In this document: positions 1 through 45,471 of the stretch, in pieces
Position numbering within the stretch: position 1 is the stretch's first letter
Layout: each line of letters opens with the position of its first letter
NCBI GenBank assembly: GCA_947044405.1
Contig: CAMRHE010000115.1
Coordinates: forward strand, 3,968,001-4,032,000
Reading direction: 5' to 3'
Length of the DNA stretch: 64,000 nt
From: Leptodactylus fallax
Lineage: Eukaryota; Chordata; Amphibia; Anura; Leptodactylidae
Position numbers and translations under genes: made by a program
Notes under the pieces: generated by a model
What the model was told of the DNA's origin: nothing
Seen by the model: only the letters and a program-made list of their open reading frames with translations
Database searches by the model: none

Positions 1-61
1 TAATCCCCAGCATGTGAGTGATATAGGTCACCAACACACGCCGTTTATCCTAAGATCCCAC

Positions 62-75
62 CATGCTGCCACCAA
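62..75 (-). other. putative primer-binding site
   Basis: On the minus strand TGGTGGCAGCATGG begins just inside the LTR end. Ty3/gypsy elements often have a TGG-starting tRNA complement at this place. The priming tRNA was not assigned. Confidence 0.4.
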
Positions 76-1028
76 TGTGAAAGATCCTCCGTGCGCCAAC
101 ACCGCTGTGGCCACACCCTGAGTCCTCTTTCATATAAAAACAACACTCACCGCCAGTGAGTGCCAGGTTCACCAGATAAATACAAGACAAGCCTTCTAAA
201 TTTTATATATTTATTAACCCCTAAATGGGTCGGTATTAAAATCTAACATATACAGTTCAGAACAGATATGCAGATATATGCAAGCATTAACAGTTACTAG
301 TTACAAGATACAGTACAAATAAAATAAAAGGGATTAAAGGTGAAATAATTACTTTACCACACATGTCCTTGCTGTGGTTCTATAGTCCAACACTCACACA
401 TTGCATGTGGAGATCACCAGTGGAGGCTTCTTGGCATGTGGCATTAACTCCTAGCATGTGGCATCACAGTACAATAATCCAGCCTGCATGCTCTTTACAG
501 TCTCTTGTAGGCTCATCATCGTCAGCAGCAGCATTCCAACCTGCCTGCTCATAGTAGCATGTCAGTCAAAGTCTGTAATATCCTGTAGCATTATCTCAGC
601 ACAGTCTTCATAGCATGAACTCCATAGCATAATCTCCATAGTGTACTCTCCTCCCACAGACCTCTTACCTCATCTTTTATACCCTTTATGCCACCTCCCA
701 GAATGAGGTCACCGGCGACAGTACGTCTGATGAGTTAATTCAATCAAATCCAGATCTTTTGTATAGAGCTGAGACAAAGTGAATTGATACACTGTTATCA
801 GTCATATCTGATCAACAGCCCAGGCTTGAACAATGCACTATTGTTTGATCAGCCAGGGCTGTATAGGAATACAATGGAGCCTTATTGTTCCAGCCTGGCC
901 GCTACTGCCAATATGCACCTAGGCTTATAGCTGCGCACAGTATGAATGAGTGCAAGCAAGAAGGGAGATCCTATACCCAGAGATCAAAATACATCTGAGT
1001 TATAGCCACACTTAAGCAGAATCATCAC
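76..1028 (-). mobile_element. LTR of an LTR retrotransposon running off the left edge
   Basis: Read on the minus strand this ends in TTCACA and is followed two bases later by TGGTGGCAGC at about 74-65, which has the position and form of a primer-binding site. The minus strand also has a TATA box (TATAAAAGATG, 681-671) and AATAAA (215-210), giving a U3-R-U5 order. The internal region would lie left of base 1. The outer end near 1028 is a guess: there the sequence abuts a Tc1-derived MITE remnant. Family not assigned. Confidence 0.45.
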
Positions 1029-1140
1029 AATGGGATTTAGATTTCTCTTTTCTTCATTCACTTCATTTTGTTAATCAGCAAAAATAAACTATGAACCCTT
1101 CTAGTTCTGAAAGCATTCTTACTTATATTCACTGCTTGTA
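1029..1140. repeat. Tc1-derived MITE arm
   Basis: The stretch starting GGATTTAGATTTCTC and ending AAAGCATTCTTACTT matches one terminal arm of the longer element at 42215-42700. Only this arm is left; the putative LTR abuts it. Confidence 0.5.
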
Positions 1141-1307
1141 AAGCTAGGACCACACAGCGACTTTGGCCCCAACTCCCGTTGTGTGACCAAAAGATCGCTG
1201 TATTGCCCTGCGACTTCTAACTTGAGTGCAGGAGTCGCAGGGCGACATGGAGATCTTTTATTGTGCGATGGAGTTGCAGCCAAAATCGCTTTATAGCCCT
1301 AGCCTAA
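1141..1307. repeat. palindromic MITE
   Basis: Imperfect terminal inverted repeats (CTAGGACCACACAGCGA against TCGCTTTATAGCCCTAG) flank a central inverted GCCCTGCGACT / AGTCGCAGGGC. No coding capacity. Confidence 0.5.
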
Positions 1308-2024
1308 ATGTTGAGAAGTTTCCAATATTGCGGCGATGGCCTGTATAGATCAGACTGAGATACATGGTAGGAACAGTTTGTGTCTCAATGAAAAATGACT
1401 GTAAACGTGTTCCCAATTATTTTAATAATCTGACAGCAGAACGGATTTTTCTAGAACTATTATGTATAAAGCTAGACTTATTATTTCCTACAATAATATT
1501 TTATAGTAACCTTAAACCATATATAATAGAAAAAACGATGTTACAGTTTGAAGATTCATATTTAAGATACTATAACATTGTAACCAGGATAGGAAGGCAA
1601 GCAAGGGTTAACGTTGCGTCCAAATTCTTTACCCCATTGGAAGCTGCAAAAGAGAAAAAAATACTTTAGTAAGTAATTGGCTCTAGTGAAATGTAGTTGC
1701 ATCATTTCAGCACTTTACACAAGTTAATTGCAACTTTCTAGGATACTACAAACCCTTCCACCTGTGCAAGAGGTTTAAGCTGGTCATACAGATTAGATGC
1801 ATGTTGACTGAATCTGACGATTTTGGCAGGAACAGATGACCATCTAATTTGTATGGAGGACTCCCAACACTTTCCTAGAGGCAAATGTAGGGGGAGAGAA
1901 GGGTGGAACATATTGGATCTCAACGTGCCTAATACTTTCGTTCAGTCAGAGACAAGCCAAGGCCATAGGTGTGTAATATTAGCTTTATTCTCTCGCCCTA
2001 CTGAAAGCATGTTTATGCTAGGCT
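1308..2024. other. no gene recognised
   Basis: AT-rich DNA. A 101-codon open frame at 1364-1669 has no recognisable motif, no splice context and AT-biased composition, so I do not call it a gene. Confidence 0.5.
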
Positions 2025-2222
2025 AAGGTTAGGTTCACACTTGTGTCGGGTCTCCGTCTTTTGGGTCTGTCGAGGAACTCAAATGATGGTTCACCCGTCT
2101 ACTAAAACAGCAGTTACTCGCGAACACCCACAGGCCCCATAGACTGTAATGGGGTCTGTCAAGTTTCCATCATTTTACTTTTATCTCCTATGGAGACTGA
2201 CACAGATGTGAACCTAGTCTAA
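2025..2222. repeat. MITE with TTAGGTTCACA-type ends
   Basis: Begins GTTAGGTTCACACTTGTGT and ends ACAGATGTGAACCTA, an inverted repeat. It contains CCCATAGACTGTAATGGGG, a motif shared with the MITE at 14820-15096. Confidence 0.5.
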
Positions 2223-2305
2223 GCCAGTTGTACATGTTTATGGGAAAATCAGGAGCCGAATCAGTGCCAGCCTTACACAATAGCATTTGACCAGCTTTCC
2301 ATAAT

Positions 2306-2530
2306 AAGGCTACGGCCCCTCGTTGCGGAAACGCAGCTTTTTTTGTTGCAGATTTTCTTGCGTTTTTTTGAGCCAAAGGCAACAATGGCTACAAAAGGAA
2401 TGAGAAATATATAGGAAGTTCTTATACTTCTCCCTTCTGCTCAATCCACTCCTGGTTTTGGCTCAAAAAACCGTAACAAAATCTTCAACAAAAAAAGCTG
2501 CTTTTCTGCAACGTGGGGCCATAGCCTAAG
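2306..2530. repeat. palindromic MITE, GCGGAAACGCAG family, copy 1
   Basis: Arms AAGGCTACGGCCCC and GGGGCCATAGCCTAA are complementary. The inner arms carry GCGGAAACGCAGC and its complement. Further copies lie at 5390-5612, 6981-7195 and 53884-54109. Confidence 0.6.
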
Positions 2531-37061
<34,531 letters not shown>

Positions 37062-39497
37062 CTAGTAAACATATTATTACAGTCATAAAGAAAGTATAAT
37101 CCCATGATGTCTTCTCAAGACATTACCAGGCCACATGGGAGGTTAAATGATTTTAATTCATTCCATATCACACACAAAACACAGACTAAAGCTATAGCTA
37201 TACGGTGATATTTGTTGTGTGATATATTAATCTATTAATTTCAACCTCTTCCAACTTTATGTCACTCCCATAGACAGCAATTGTGTCGCATGTGACAGTA
37301 AGTGGCGCGGGACTGCAATTGCTGTCTTTACAATCTTTGCTGTAATTTTTATACTGTCCATTGTTTTAATTTTTTTTTTATTCCTGTGTATTTGTGCATG
37401 TGTAGACAGTTCTTTACAGTATTTTTTTTTTTTCAATCTGGAGGGAACCAGAGGATGGGAGTAGTAGTGACGATGATGATGTCACAGGGTAGGCCAGTAC
37501 GCTCAACCAAACTCCTCCAGCCCATCTCCCAGGCCGGGCACTGACAAGGTGGGTCTGCGTGGTACATGATGATGGTAGTAGTTGTTCCTCTGGGGCGTTT
37601 CCAGTTGGAGAGGGGTCCTCTTTCACTCTGAGTTTTGTGATAGTGTTCGGAAGGGCCCTGAAGGTAAGCATAGGAATGACTCAGGAGGCAGTGGTACAGT
37701 TGAAGTTAAAGTGAAACTTTACGCTGGGAAGTTATATCAAACTCTTGAAGCTTCCCGATGGGGGTAGTAGTTTCCACTAGGTTGGCTATTCCCAGGTTTG
37801 GGATGAGGGATTTCCAGTCTATCATAGTAATAGAGTGCCTTAACTCCACTCCAGTTAATGTTCAATACTCTGCCTCTCCCAGTATTCGATCTCGGGGCTG
37901 AGCAAAGTGAAGTCCCAGGGACCGAGATACCTGGATGCAAAATGGGTCCCGGCTTATGGCCTCTTATGAAGCATGACTCCTATTCTCCTCTTAGACAGTG
38001 AGATCTTCCCTGTCTCAGGGCTGTCTCTCTTCTGTAGACAGTGGGCTTTAGAAATCCCCTCTCCCTCAGGGGCTGCCAAGGACACACTCAGAGGTCCAGT
38101 CTCAATGCCAGTACACACTAGACTGACTCCCCAACGGTACTCTGGAGACTTAGCATCTCCACCCCCAGTCCAGTGGCCTGTGATAGGCCAGGGCTGTACC
38201 AAGTCCTCTAAAACAGAGGGGTAGCCAAACAGTGGGTGATACCAAAAGGGAACACACATAAGGAAAGCTGCAAACAGACAATATAGGGATAAAACACATA
38301 TAAAAATATGTACAGAACGTGGCACAGAAACAATAAAATAAAATACAAACAGTGTAAGAAGTGTCCACTAGGATGCTGCATTTGATCCTACTAAAATTGT
38401 CAGGTTTGGCTGACTTTTCTCTTATGTGTATGGAGGTCTATACCTTATGAGGTTTTTCTTTTCTTCTAGATGTGCAGCATCCCACCAGAGTACTGCAAAA
38501 TAAAGTTACAAGTTTGACTCCCTCTAGTTACCTGAGTCTAATTCCTGCACATGAGCATTCTCTCATCAGGCTGAGGAAGGCTGACAACTAGGATGTGCAT
38601 TGGGAGAGACTGCCACCACCATCAAGTATACTGTAGGACCCCTCAGCACTGCACCAGCCCAGGAGGACAATTGGAGGACATTGGTAGAGTTTTATAGCCA
38701 CTGTGATCAAGTCCAAGTACCACTACTCTTAGCCTCCGCACTTCCTCCGACAGGTTGCTAAAAATGAATAGTCCTATGCCTTACTGACTGGCTGTACTAC
38801 TTATTGTTATTTTCAGTTTTTGCAGTTTTTGTTTCAAATGGAATCCCTATCTCAAAGATCATATCTATACTGCTAGCTTATGTAAGGTCAAGAGTTTTCC
38901 TAAATACAGTGACTTTGTTTGATTGCTATGTGAAATTATTCCTCTCATTGTTTACATATCATTTCCATGGATCCAGACCTGTCAGGGGAGGCTGAGTGTT
39001 CTCACTGTTATCTACAGCTCTGCCTGCAGGACAATCAGGTCAGATAATTGCAGTTTACTGATAAAGCTTTGTCTGTTATCTCTCTATGTAAACACAAAGA
39101 CAACAGTCCGTTCTCTATAGAAGCAAGGCAAGTCTTTATATACAAACCTGTGTAATGTAATACTTTACTATGCATATTATTTGATCTGCATTTATATTAG
39201 GTTTCTAGTAAACATAATAAAATCTGTCATGGTAAAGGCAAAATCTGATACTTCATAGTGTCCTGTTCAGCAAGCTGGGAGGAAGCAGCTTTGACTGTTT
39301 GATGAAGAATACAGGAGGTGAAAGGAAGAGATAGCAGGCAAAGCTGAAACAGGGAGATGGGAAAACCTCTTTAACTTTGTTGGCCTCACTTGGGGGGGGT
39401 TCATTATTGTCATGTTTTTCCATGTTATCATACGGCTGTATTTTTGGCCCATGTACTGTTACAACAAACTGCACACTTACAACGCATGGATCCAAAG
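37062..39497. other. upstream of the ADAM model; no gene recognised
   Basis: The ADAM signal-peptide exon should be here or beyond, but none was identified. 37510-38360 has the look of an old LTR or other repeat (AAACTTTACGCTGGGAAG, GGGACCGAGATACC) without inverted ends I could match. T runs lie at 37370-37380 and 37422-37433. Confidence 0.35.
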
Positions 39498-39499
39498 TA

Positions 39500-41067
39500 C
39501 AGTCATGGCCAAAAGTTTTGAGAATGACACAAATATTATATTTTCACATGATCTGCTGCCCTCTGGTTTTTATGTGTGTTTGTCAGATGTTTTTATCACA
39601 TACAGAAATAGAATTGCATTCATATTATGAGTAACAGAAGCTTATATTGACAGTTAGAATGAGTTAATGCAGCAAGTCAATATTTGCAGTGTTGACCCTT
39701 CTTCTTCAGGACCTCTGCAATTCTCCCTGGCATGCTCTCAATCAACTTCTGGACCAAATCCTGACTGATAGCAGTCCATTCTTGCAGAATCAATGCTTTA
39801 ATTTTGTCTGAATTTGTTGGTTTTTGTTTGTCCACCCGTCTCTTGATGATTGATCACAAGTTCTCAATGGGATTAAGATCTCGGGAGTTTCCAGGCCATG
39901 GACCCAAAATCTCTATGTTTTGTTCCCTGAGCCATTTAGTTATCACCTTTGCTTTATGGCAAGGTGCTCCATCATGCTGGAAAAGGCATTGTTGAGTGCC
40001 AAACTGCTCTTGGACGGTTGGGAGAAGTTGCTCTTGGAGGACATTCTGGTACCATTCTTTATTCATGGCTGTGTTTTTAGGCAAGACTGTGAGAGAGCCG
40101 ATTCCCTTGGCTGAGAAGCAACCCCACACATGAATGGTTTCAGGATGCTTTACAGTTGGCATGAGACAAGACTGGTGGTAGCGCTCACCTCTTCTTCTCC
40201 GAATAAGCTGTTTTCCAGATGTTCCAAACAATTGAAAAGGGGATTCATCAGAGAAAATAACTTTACCCATAGTCCTCAGCAGTCCACTCCCTGTACCTTT
40301 TGCAGAATATCAGTCTGTCCCTGATGTTTTTTCTGGAGAGAAGTGGCTTCTTTGCTGCCCTCCTTGAGACCAGGCCTTGCTCCAAGAGTCTCCGCCTCAC
40401 AGTGCGTGCAGATGCACTCACACCTGCCTGCTGCCATTCCTCAGCAAGCTCTGCACTGCTGGTAGCCCGATCCTGCAGCTGAAACACTTTTAAGAGACGG
40501 TCCTGCCGCTTGCTGGTCTTTCTTGGACGCCCTGGAGCCTTTTTGGCACCAATGGAACCTCTCTCCTTGAAGTTCTTGATGATGCGATAGATTGTTGACT
40601 GAGGTGCAATCTTTCTAGCTGCAATACTCTTCCCAGTTAGACCATTTTTGTGCAGTGCAATGATGACTGCACGTGTTTCTTTAGAGATAACCATGGTTAA
40701 CAGAAGAGAAACAATGAGGGCAAGCACCAGCCTCCTTTTAAAGTGTCCAGTGGTGTCATTCTTACTTAATCATGACAGATTGATCTCCAGCCCTGTCCTC
40801 ATCAACACCCACACCTGTGTTAATGGAGCAATCACTGAAACGATGTTAGGTGGTCCTTTTAAGGCAGGGCTGCAATGATGTTGAAATGTGTTTTGGGGGA
40901 TAAAGTTCATTTTCTAGGCAAATATTGACTTTGCAAGTAATTGCTGTTAAGCTGATCACTCTTTATAACATTCTGGAGTATATGCAAATTGCCATTAGAA
41001 AAACTGAAGCAGTAGACTTTGTAAAAATTAATATTTGTATCATTCTCAAAACTTTTGGCCATGACTG
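39500..41067 (-). mobile_element. Tc1/mariner element, copy 2
   Basis: 1568 bp between TA dinucleotides (39498-39499, 41068-41069) with the same ends as copy 1. Nucleotide differences from copy 1 are few and scattered, so both are recent. Confidence 0.97.
39677..40727 (-). pseudogene. Tc1-like transposase, frameshift plus nonsense (copy 2)
   Basis: Here the region broken in copy 1 is intact (QHDGAPCHKAKV). Near 40264-40269 there is one extra base relative to copy 1 (TTTACCCATAGTCC against TTTACCCCAGTCC), and the Trp codon after NPIENL is TGA. The Pro before DLNP is Arg. The two copies are therefore dead for different reasons. Confidence 0.95.
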
Positions 41068-41069
41068 TA

Positions 41070-41797
41070 GTGCTTGCTGTACACAGTCTGTGTGCAAAAA
41101 AAAATCACATCATGCACTATTTTAGTCCATATTCTGAAGTATACCGACTTAGAGACTGTTCAAGACAACAGTTTCCATGTCTGTCTCCCCTGCAGACTTA
41201 CTGTATAGACATTATTTTTATAGACTTATTTTTCACATGTCCATGTAAATCCAGCCTTAAAAAAAATGTCATTGCTGCTAAGGTAGTGTGTTATAGAACA
41301 CATGTATGACTGCTGTGACACCTAGAGTAGTCTTTAAACATAGAAAAATAGGTGCATACGTGTGAATCTGTGATTTATTGAAAGAACGGGAGGCTTGCCA
41401 TTGGAGAATGAGTGATATCTAGAATTATTGTCTGCAGGCAGAATCAAGCTCTGAGCTTTATACCAAGCTTCAGCTCCCCTGTGGCAATTTATTCAAGTTT
41501 TCTATTATCTTAAATGATCTCATAGCACCATCTCATGCCAAATACAATATTGCTGCTCCCAGAGAAATAACACAGTATAAGATACTTCATTTTAAAGTAC
41601 ATTTGCCAAGAAAAGGATTGTTGTGTTTAATGAACAGACGGAAAGTGCTTAGTCTATTTTGGTGATTGAGATATAGATATAGATATCTCAATGTGTGTGT
41701 TTGTATGTGTGTATTTATATATACATAAATAAAAAACAAAGCAAGAAGGTAGCTCTGTGAAAAAACTCCATTATGTGCATGTGCTGTGTTGACTCAT
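41070..41797. other. no gene recognised
   Basis: AT-rich spacer with a short AGATAT/TGTG simple repeat at 41668-41730. Confidence 0.4.
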
Positions 41798-42142
41798 TGG
41801 GGGGCAATTTATTAACCCATTTTTTTGGCGTACACGGGTGTCATTGTGGCACATCTTTGACATAGATGTGCCACAATTTCCCTTCTGCACCTCACTCGCC
41901 ATTGTCTGCAAATGTGGGTGGAGCGGGATAAAGAGGTGGGCTCTGATGTATGCATTATAACTCAAGCCACTAAGCTGGTGGAGATTTATATAAAAGATTT
42001 ATGCCACTTTGTGACTTGTGTAGATTTCCATTCTGGTGCAGGAGGGTGGCCAGGGCCTCTTGATAATTCAGGTGAGCCTCACGCCAGTCTGGCCCTATAT
42101 TATGACTGGTGTAGGAAACCCAGTTTTAATAATTTCCCCCAC
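41798..42142. repeat. MITE with GGGGGGCAATTTATTAA ends
   Basis: GGGGGGCAATTTATTAA at the left pairs with TTTTAATAATTTCCCCC at the right. An inner TGTGGCACATCTTTGACATA / AGATGTGCCACAA hairpin lies near 41845-41878. Confidence 0.6.
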
Positions 42143-42214
42143 TCCGACTTTGGAGTGGTGCATTTTGGATTTTTAATATATAACTATATAATATAATTTT
42201 TTATATGTACAATA

Positions 42215-42700
42215 AGTTGTAAGCAGGTTTAGAAAAATAATACAAAAGTAAGAATGCTTTCAGAAATAGAAGTGTTAATAGTTTATTTTAATGAAGTGAA
42301 TGAACTAATGAGAAATCTAAAAGCCATCGATATTTGGTGTGACCTCCCTTTGCCTTCCTATATTCTTCTTGGTACACTTGTAGACAGTTTTTGAAGGGAC
42401 TCGGCAGGGAAGTTGTTCCCGCCATCTTGGAGAACTAAGCACAGATCTTGCGTGGATGTAGGCTTGCTTCAATCCTCCTCTCTCTTCATCTAATTCATGT
42501 AGAGATCAGGGCTCTGTGGAGGCCATATCATCCCTTCCAGGACTCCTCCTCCAAAGCGCTGTCACACCAAATATTGATGAGATTTAGATTTCTCTTTTCT
42601 TCATTCATTTAATTTTGATAATTGAAAAATTAACGTATTAACACTTCTGTTTCTGAAAGCATTCTTACTTTTTAGCATTTTTTCCACACCTGCCTAACAC
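42215..42700. repeat. Tc1-derived non-autonomous element with long inverted repeats
   Basis: Arms of about 120 bp (AAAGTAAGAATGCTTTCAGA and its complement; ATATTTGGTGTGAC and GTCACACCAAATAT) enclose about 200 bp that still looks like a decayed minus-strand Tc1 transposase C-terminus. One arm recurs at 1029-1140. Confidence 0.65.
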
Positions 42701-42839
42701 CTTTGTATAGTAGTGTATATACTGCACACACACACATACATTTACCCATAGCACAGATATATCGATGGTTCCCAAGAATTCTTGTATCACACAATGTAAA
42801 TAACGTTTTATAACCTATAGTGCTCATTTATGTTGACAA

Positions 42840-43115
42840 TGTGTAAAAATACATAATCCTTAAAGGGATTATGTAAAGACTTACAGTATATACGATAGGC
42901 CACCAATGTGTGATTGGGGAGCTCTGCCCTTCCTCCTGGAGGCCATTGTATAGCAGAAGAGAGTGCCATGGACCCTTCACTGCAGTACCTGACGTAGTAT
43001 GTGTGTGACTGATACTGTAGTTCAGTCTATTCAAGTGAATATGGACCAACAAATATTGTTGGACAATCCTTGGGTAGGTCATGGATGTAAAATCCAGGAA
43101 ACCCTATAAAATGAT
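42840..43115. repeat. foldback MITE fragment
   Basis: TTAAAGGGATTATGTAAAGA and ACGATAGGCCACCAATGTG resemble the ends of the settlement-type foldback repeats at 63247. The right end is degraded (GGTCATGGATGTAAAATCC). Confidence 0.4.
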
Positions 43116-43549
43116 TTTATTACTGTTCTGGTTACACAATTAAAAATAATATAAAATCACAACGTACTGTCAGATATATCACTGTGACAACAAGAACCAG
43201 CGGAGCTGACATGTCTGCCGATGAGGGTCTCCAGGAGACCAAAGCCCTAGGAGTGAGTCAGTTGCTCGGCATCGCAGTGTCATGTGACTTATTCCCAATC
43301 ACATGATCCAGCCTGTGGGGAATGTATAAGCGCCGAGCCGGATAAGGAAGGCGTTTCTGACTGTAGAGGGAGTTTAGAGAAGAACAATAAGGTTATGAAG
43401 TTCATCTCCCCTCCTTCCTTCCAGGCTAATCACTGGGCTCAAGAAATGTTAGCGGAATATGGTCCGGCATTTAGCTATTAGATAGGTCAGGAAGTTGTCC
43501 TCCTTGTCTCCCCCCCCCCCTTTGTGGCTCAGAGAGGTATGCTCGGTGG

Positions 43550-43560
43550 GCTATATAAAG
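43550..43560 (+). promoter_or_regulatory. TATA box
   Basis: CTATATAAAGG in a CpG-rich context, about 360 bp before AATAAA at 43914. Confidence 0.5.
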
Positions 43561-43823
43561 GCCCCCCCTTCTCCCTCTTACCAGCTCCTCAGCAGAGAAT
43601 TTTGCCCGCCCTCCATCCCCTTTTTTCCTCTGATATGAGTGTTGCATCAGTTTACATTGTTTATTTAGTTTTATACTGGTTTATGTTGTACCATCGTTTT
43701 CTTTTGCAGTTTTCTGCGTGCGTTTTAAGTCAAAGCTGGCGGTACGGAATATATGTATGTTGGAGATGTGGGCGGACTTGCCCGCAGGGAGTCCTGCGGC
43801 TGGCATATCGCTTCATGCCCGGT

Positions 43824-43900
43824 TTATGACGTAAGCATGTTATGACGTAACAAGTTATGACGGAAGCGAGTTATGATGTCATTAAGTAATGGTTATGACG
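43824..43900 (+). promoter_or_regulatory. array of TGACG (CRE/ATF-like) half-sites
   Basis: TTATGACGTAA at 43824 and 43840, TTATGACGG at 43855, TTATGATGTCA at 43871 and TTATGACGA at 43893, spaced mostly 15-16 bp. TGACG is the CREB/ATF half-site. Confidence 0.55.
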
Positions 43901-44189
43901 AATTTGAGAGTTAAATAAAGCTGTGGCCGACCCTGTCCACTTTGAGTGTAATATCTTGTTTGTCATTATTTCATAAGGGGAGATGGTTATGGGTTAGAGT
44001 ACGGGTTAAGTCTCTACAGTCTGGCTATTAAATAGCTTCATGGCTCATTTACATGGCGTCTATCACCGCCATCCGATAAAGCAAGCCCATGTAACTTAAA
44101 GATTAAGCTTAGCTAAGATATAACCTTCTACTAATAACTAAAAATATCAAATATCAGAAACTACCAAGATAACCCTAAACAGGCTGGAA

Positions 44190-44600
44190 TCATTTATGAC
44201 AATTAACTACTTCATGACTGTGCCATTTTTCCTGGTTCACGATCAGACACATTTTCGTTTTTTTGGTACATGCATTTTTTTAAGTTTATAACTTTTTTAA
44301 TTTCGGTTATTCAAACTATTTTTGTGGCTTTTTTCAGTGATACATAGCACTTTATCTTTATATAATTTTATTTTTTCAGTTTTTTTTTTTGTTTTAAATA
44401 TCTGGATAAATGAAGAAAAAAGTGAAGGAAAACATGTCTGTTTTTCAAATTTTTTTCAGTTTTTTTTTTCTAAGCACAAAGTATAAATTTTTTTTTCCTT
44501 TTATTTATTTAGTTCACATTGTGATCCCATAAGTTCAATATAGACCTTTCGTGGGCATTTTAACATCACATTTTTTTTTTTTGCAGATTTCCCCTGTAGC
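44190..44600. repeat. degraded T-rich repeat
   Basis: Begins TTAACTACTTCATGACTGTGC and is full of T runs. General plan resembles the CACAGCGATACC-type family, but the match is weak. Confidence 0.35.
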
Positions 44601-44780
44601 TGATACATTAGACCCAGTTACAGGAGGAATACAACCTCCTAGTATATAATGCAGAACTAACCTGGCTCCTCCCGCAGTTCCTGGAGCCCAGTAGATCACA
44701 TGACTACCAGGCTGGGAGGAAGCTGCATCACAAATCTGACCTCAATGATGTAGGAAATGTAAGCCAGCTATGAGCTAGCG

Positions 44781-44938
44781 CAGGGATCAGGAACCTTCGG
44801 CACACCGGCTGCTGTGAAACTACAACTCCCAACATGCTTCATTCACTTCCATGGGAGTTTCAAGAACGGCAGAGCAAGTATGCATGCTGGGAGTTGTAGT
44901 TTTACAACAACTGGAGTGCCGAAGGTTGCCTATCCCTG
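44781..44938. mobile_element. hAT-type MITE with 8-bp target duplication
   Basis: 158 bp. Ends CAGGGATCAGGAACCTTCGGC and its near complement flank a palindromic body. AGCTAGCG occurs at 44773-44780 and 44939-44946. Both arms carry ACTACAACTCCCAACATGC or its complement, a sequence close to the ZNF143/Staf recognition motif. Confidence 0.92.
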
Positions 44939-45194
44939 AGCTAGCGTATATTTCACTACAGGTGCATGGCTTTTGTCATAACTAAGGTGCACAATCTGCC
45001 AGCTCAGGGACTATGAAAACTGGCTTTAATAAAGCCAGTCTTCATTAATCTGCTCATTCAATTGTATTTCACAACAGCTCCATTTTTATTATTCAGTAAA
45101 TATTCCATTTATATATGTAAATATATCCATTTTAGAAATAAAAAGGGGGGAAATTGTAAGAGTTTATTACATAGCAATTAATGACAAGACAGAG

Positions 45195-45471
45195 GTGCGG
45201 ATAATTAGAACAGGGCCCTGCCAGATTATCTGTGATGTTTTAGTGATGTCATCCAGGTCCACATCAGGTCCTCACAGTGTCATGAAGCCTAGTGTGATGT
45301 CATGGCAATGTTGCCATGCTACAAGCCTATTGTGATGTCGCCGGCCTCTGCTCTTAAATTCCATGTTCTATCTGAACTGCTTTGAGGGTTTTGTAGGAGA
45401 GAGAAGGAGGAGAGTAGAGAGTACTGCTGAGGTACAAACTTCATTATTGTTACTGCGCAGATTATCTGCAA
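45195..45471 (+). promoter_or_regulatory. upstream region of the orphan gene with TGATGTC repeats
   Basis: TGATGTCA occurs near 45244 and 45295, and TGATGTCG near 45330; TGATGTCA resembles the CRE variant TGACGTCA. Compared with the second copy (57930-58220) I see only one difference in about 280 bp, a higher identity than in the coding region. No clear TATA box. Confidence 0.5.

Larger units (their letters stand above)
43180..44030 (+). mobile_element. probable terminal region of a tyrosine-recombinase-type retroelement
   Basis: A CpG-bearing segment with a TATA box (CTATATAAAGG, 43550-43560), five TTATGA(C/T)G motifs at 43824-43900 and TTAAATAAAGCTGTGGCCG at 43911 on. The last is very like the minus-strand ends TTAATAAAAGGCTGCTGTGGC near 47630 and TTAATAAACACCGTGGCC near 53115. 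No coding domain lies here, so it would be a solo or internally deleted copy. Confidence 0.4.

Noticed and set aside
1364..1669. 101-codon open frame, plus strand
   Set aside because: AT-rich composition, no motif, no splice or promoter context.
38150..38368. Hydrophobic minus-strand frame as a candidate ADAM signal-peptide exon
   Set aside because: Hydrophobicity is spread over the frame, the donor position and phase do not match exon 1, and the region looks repeat-derived.
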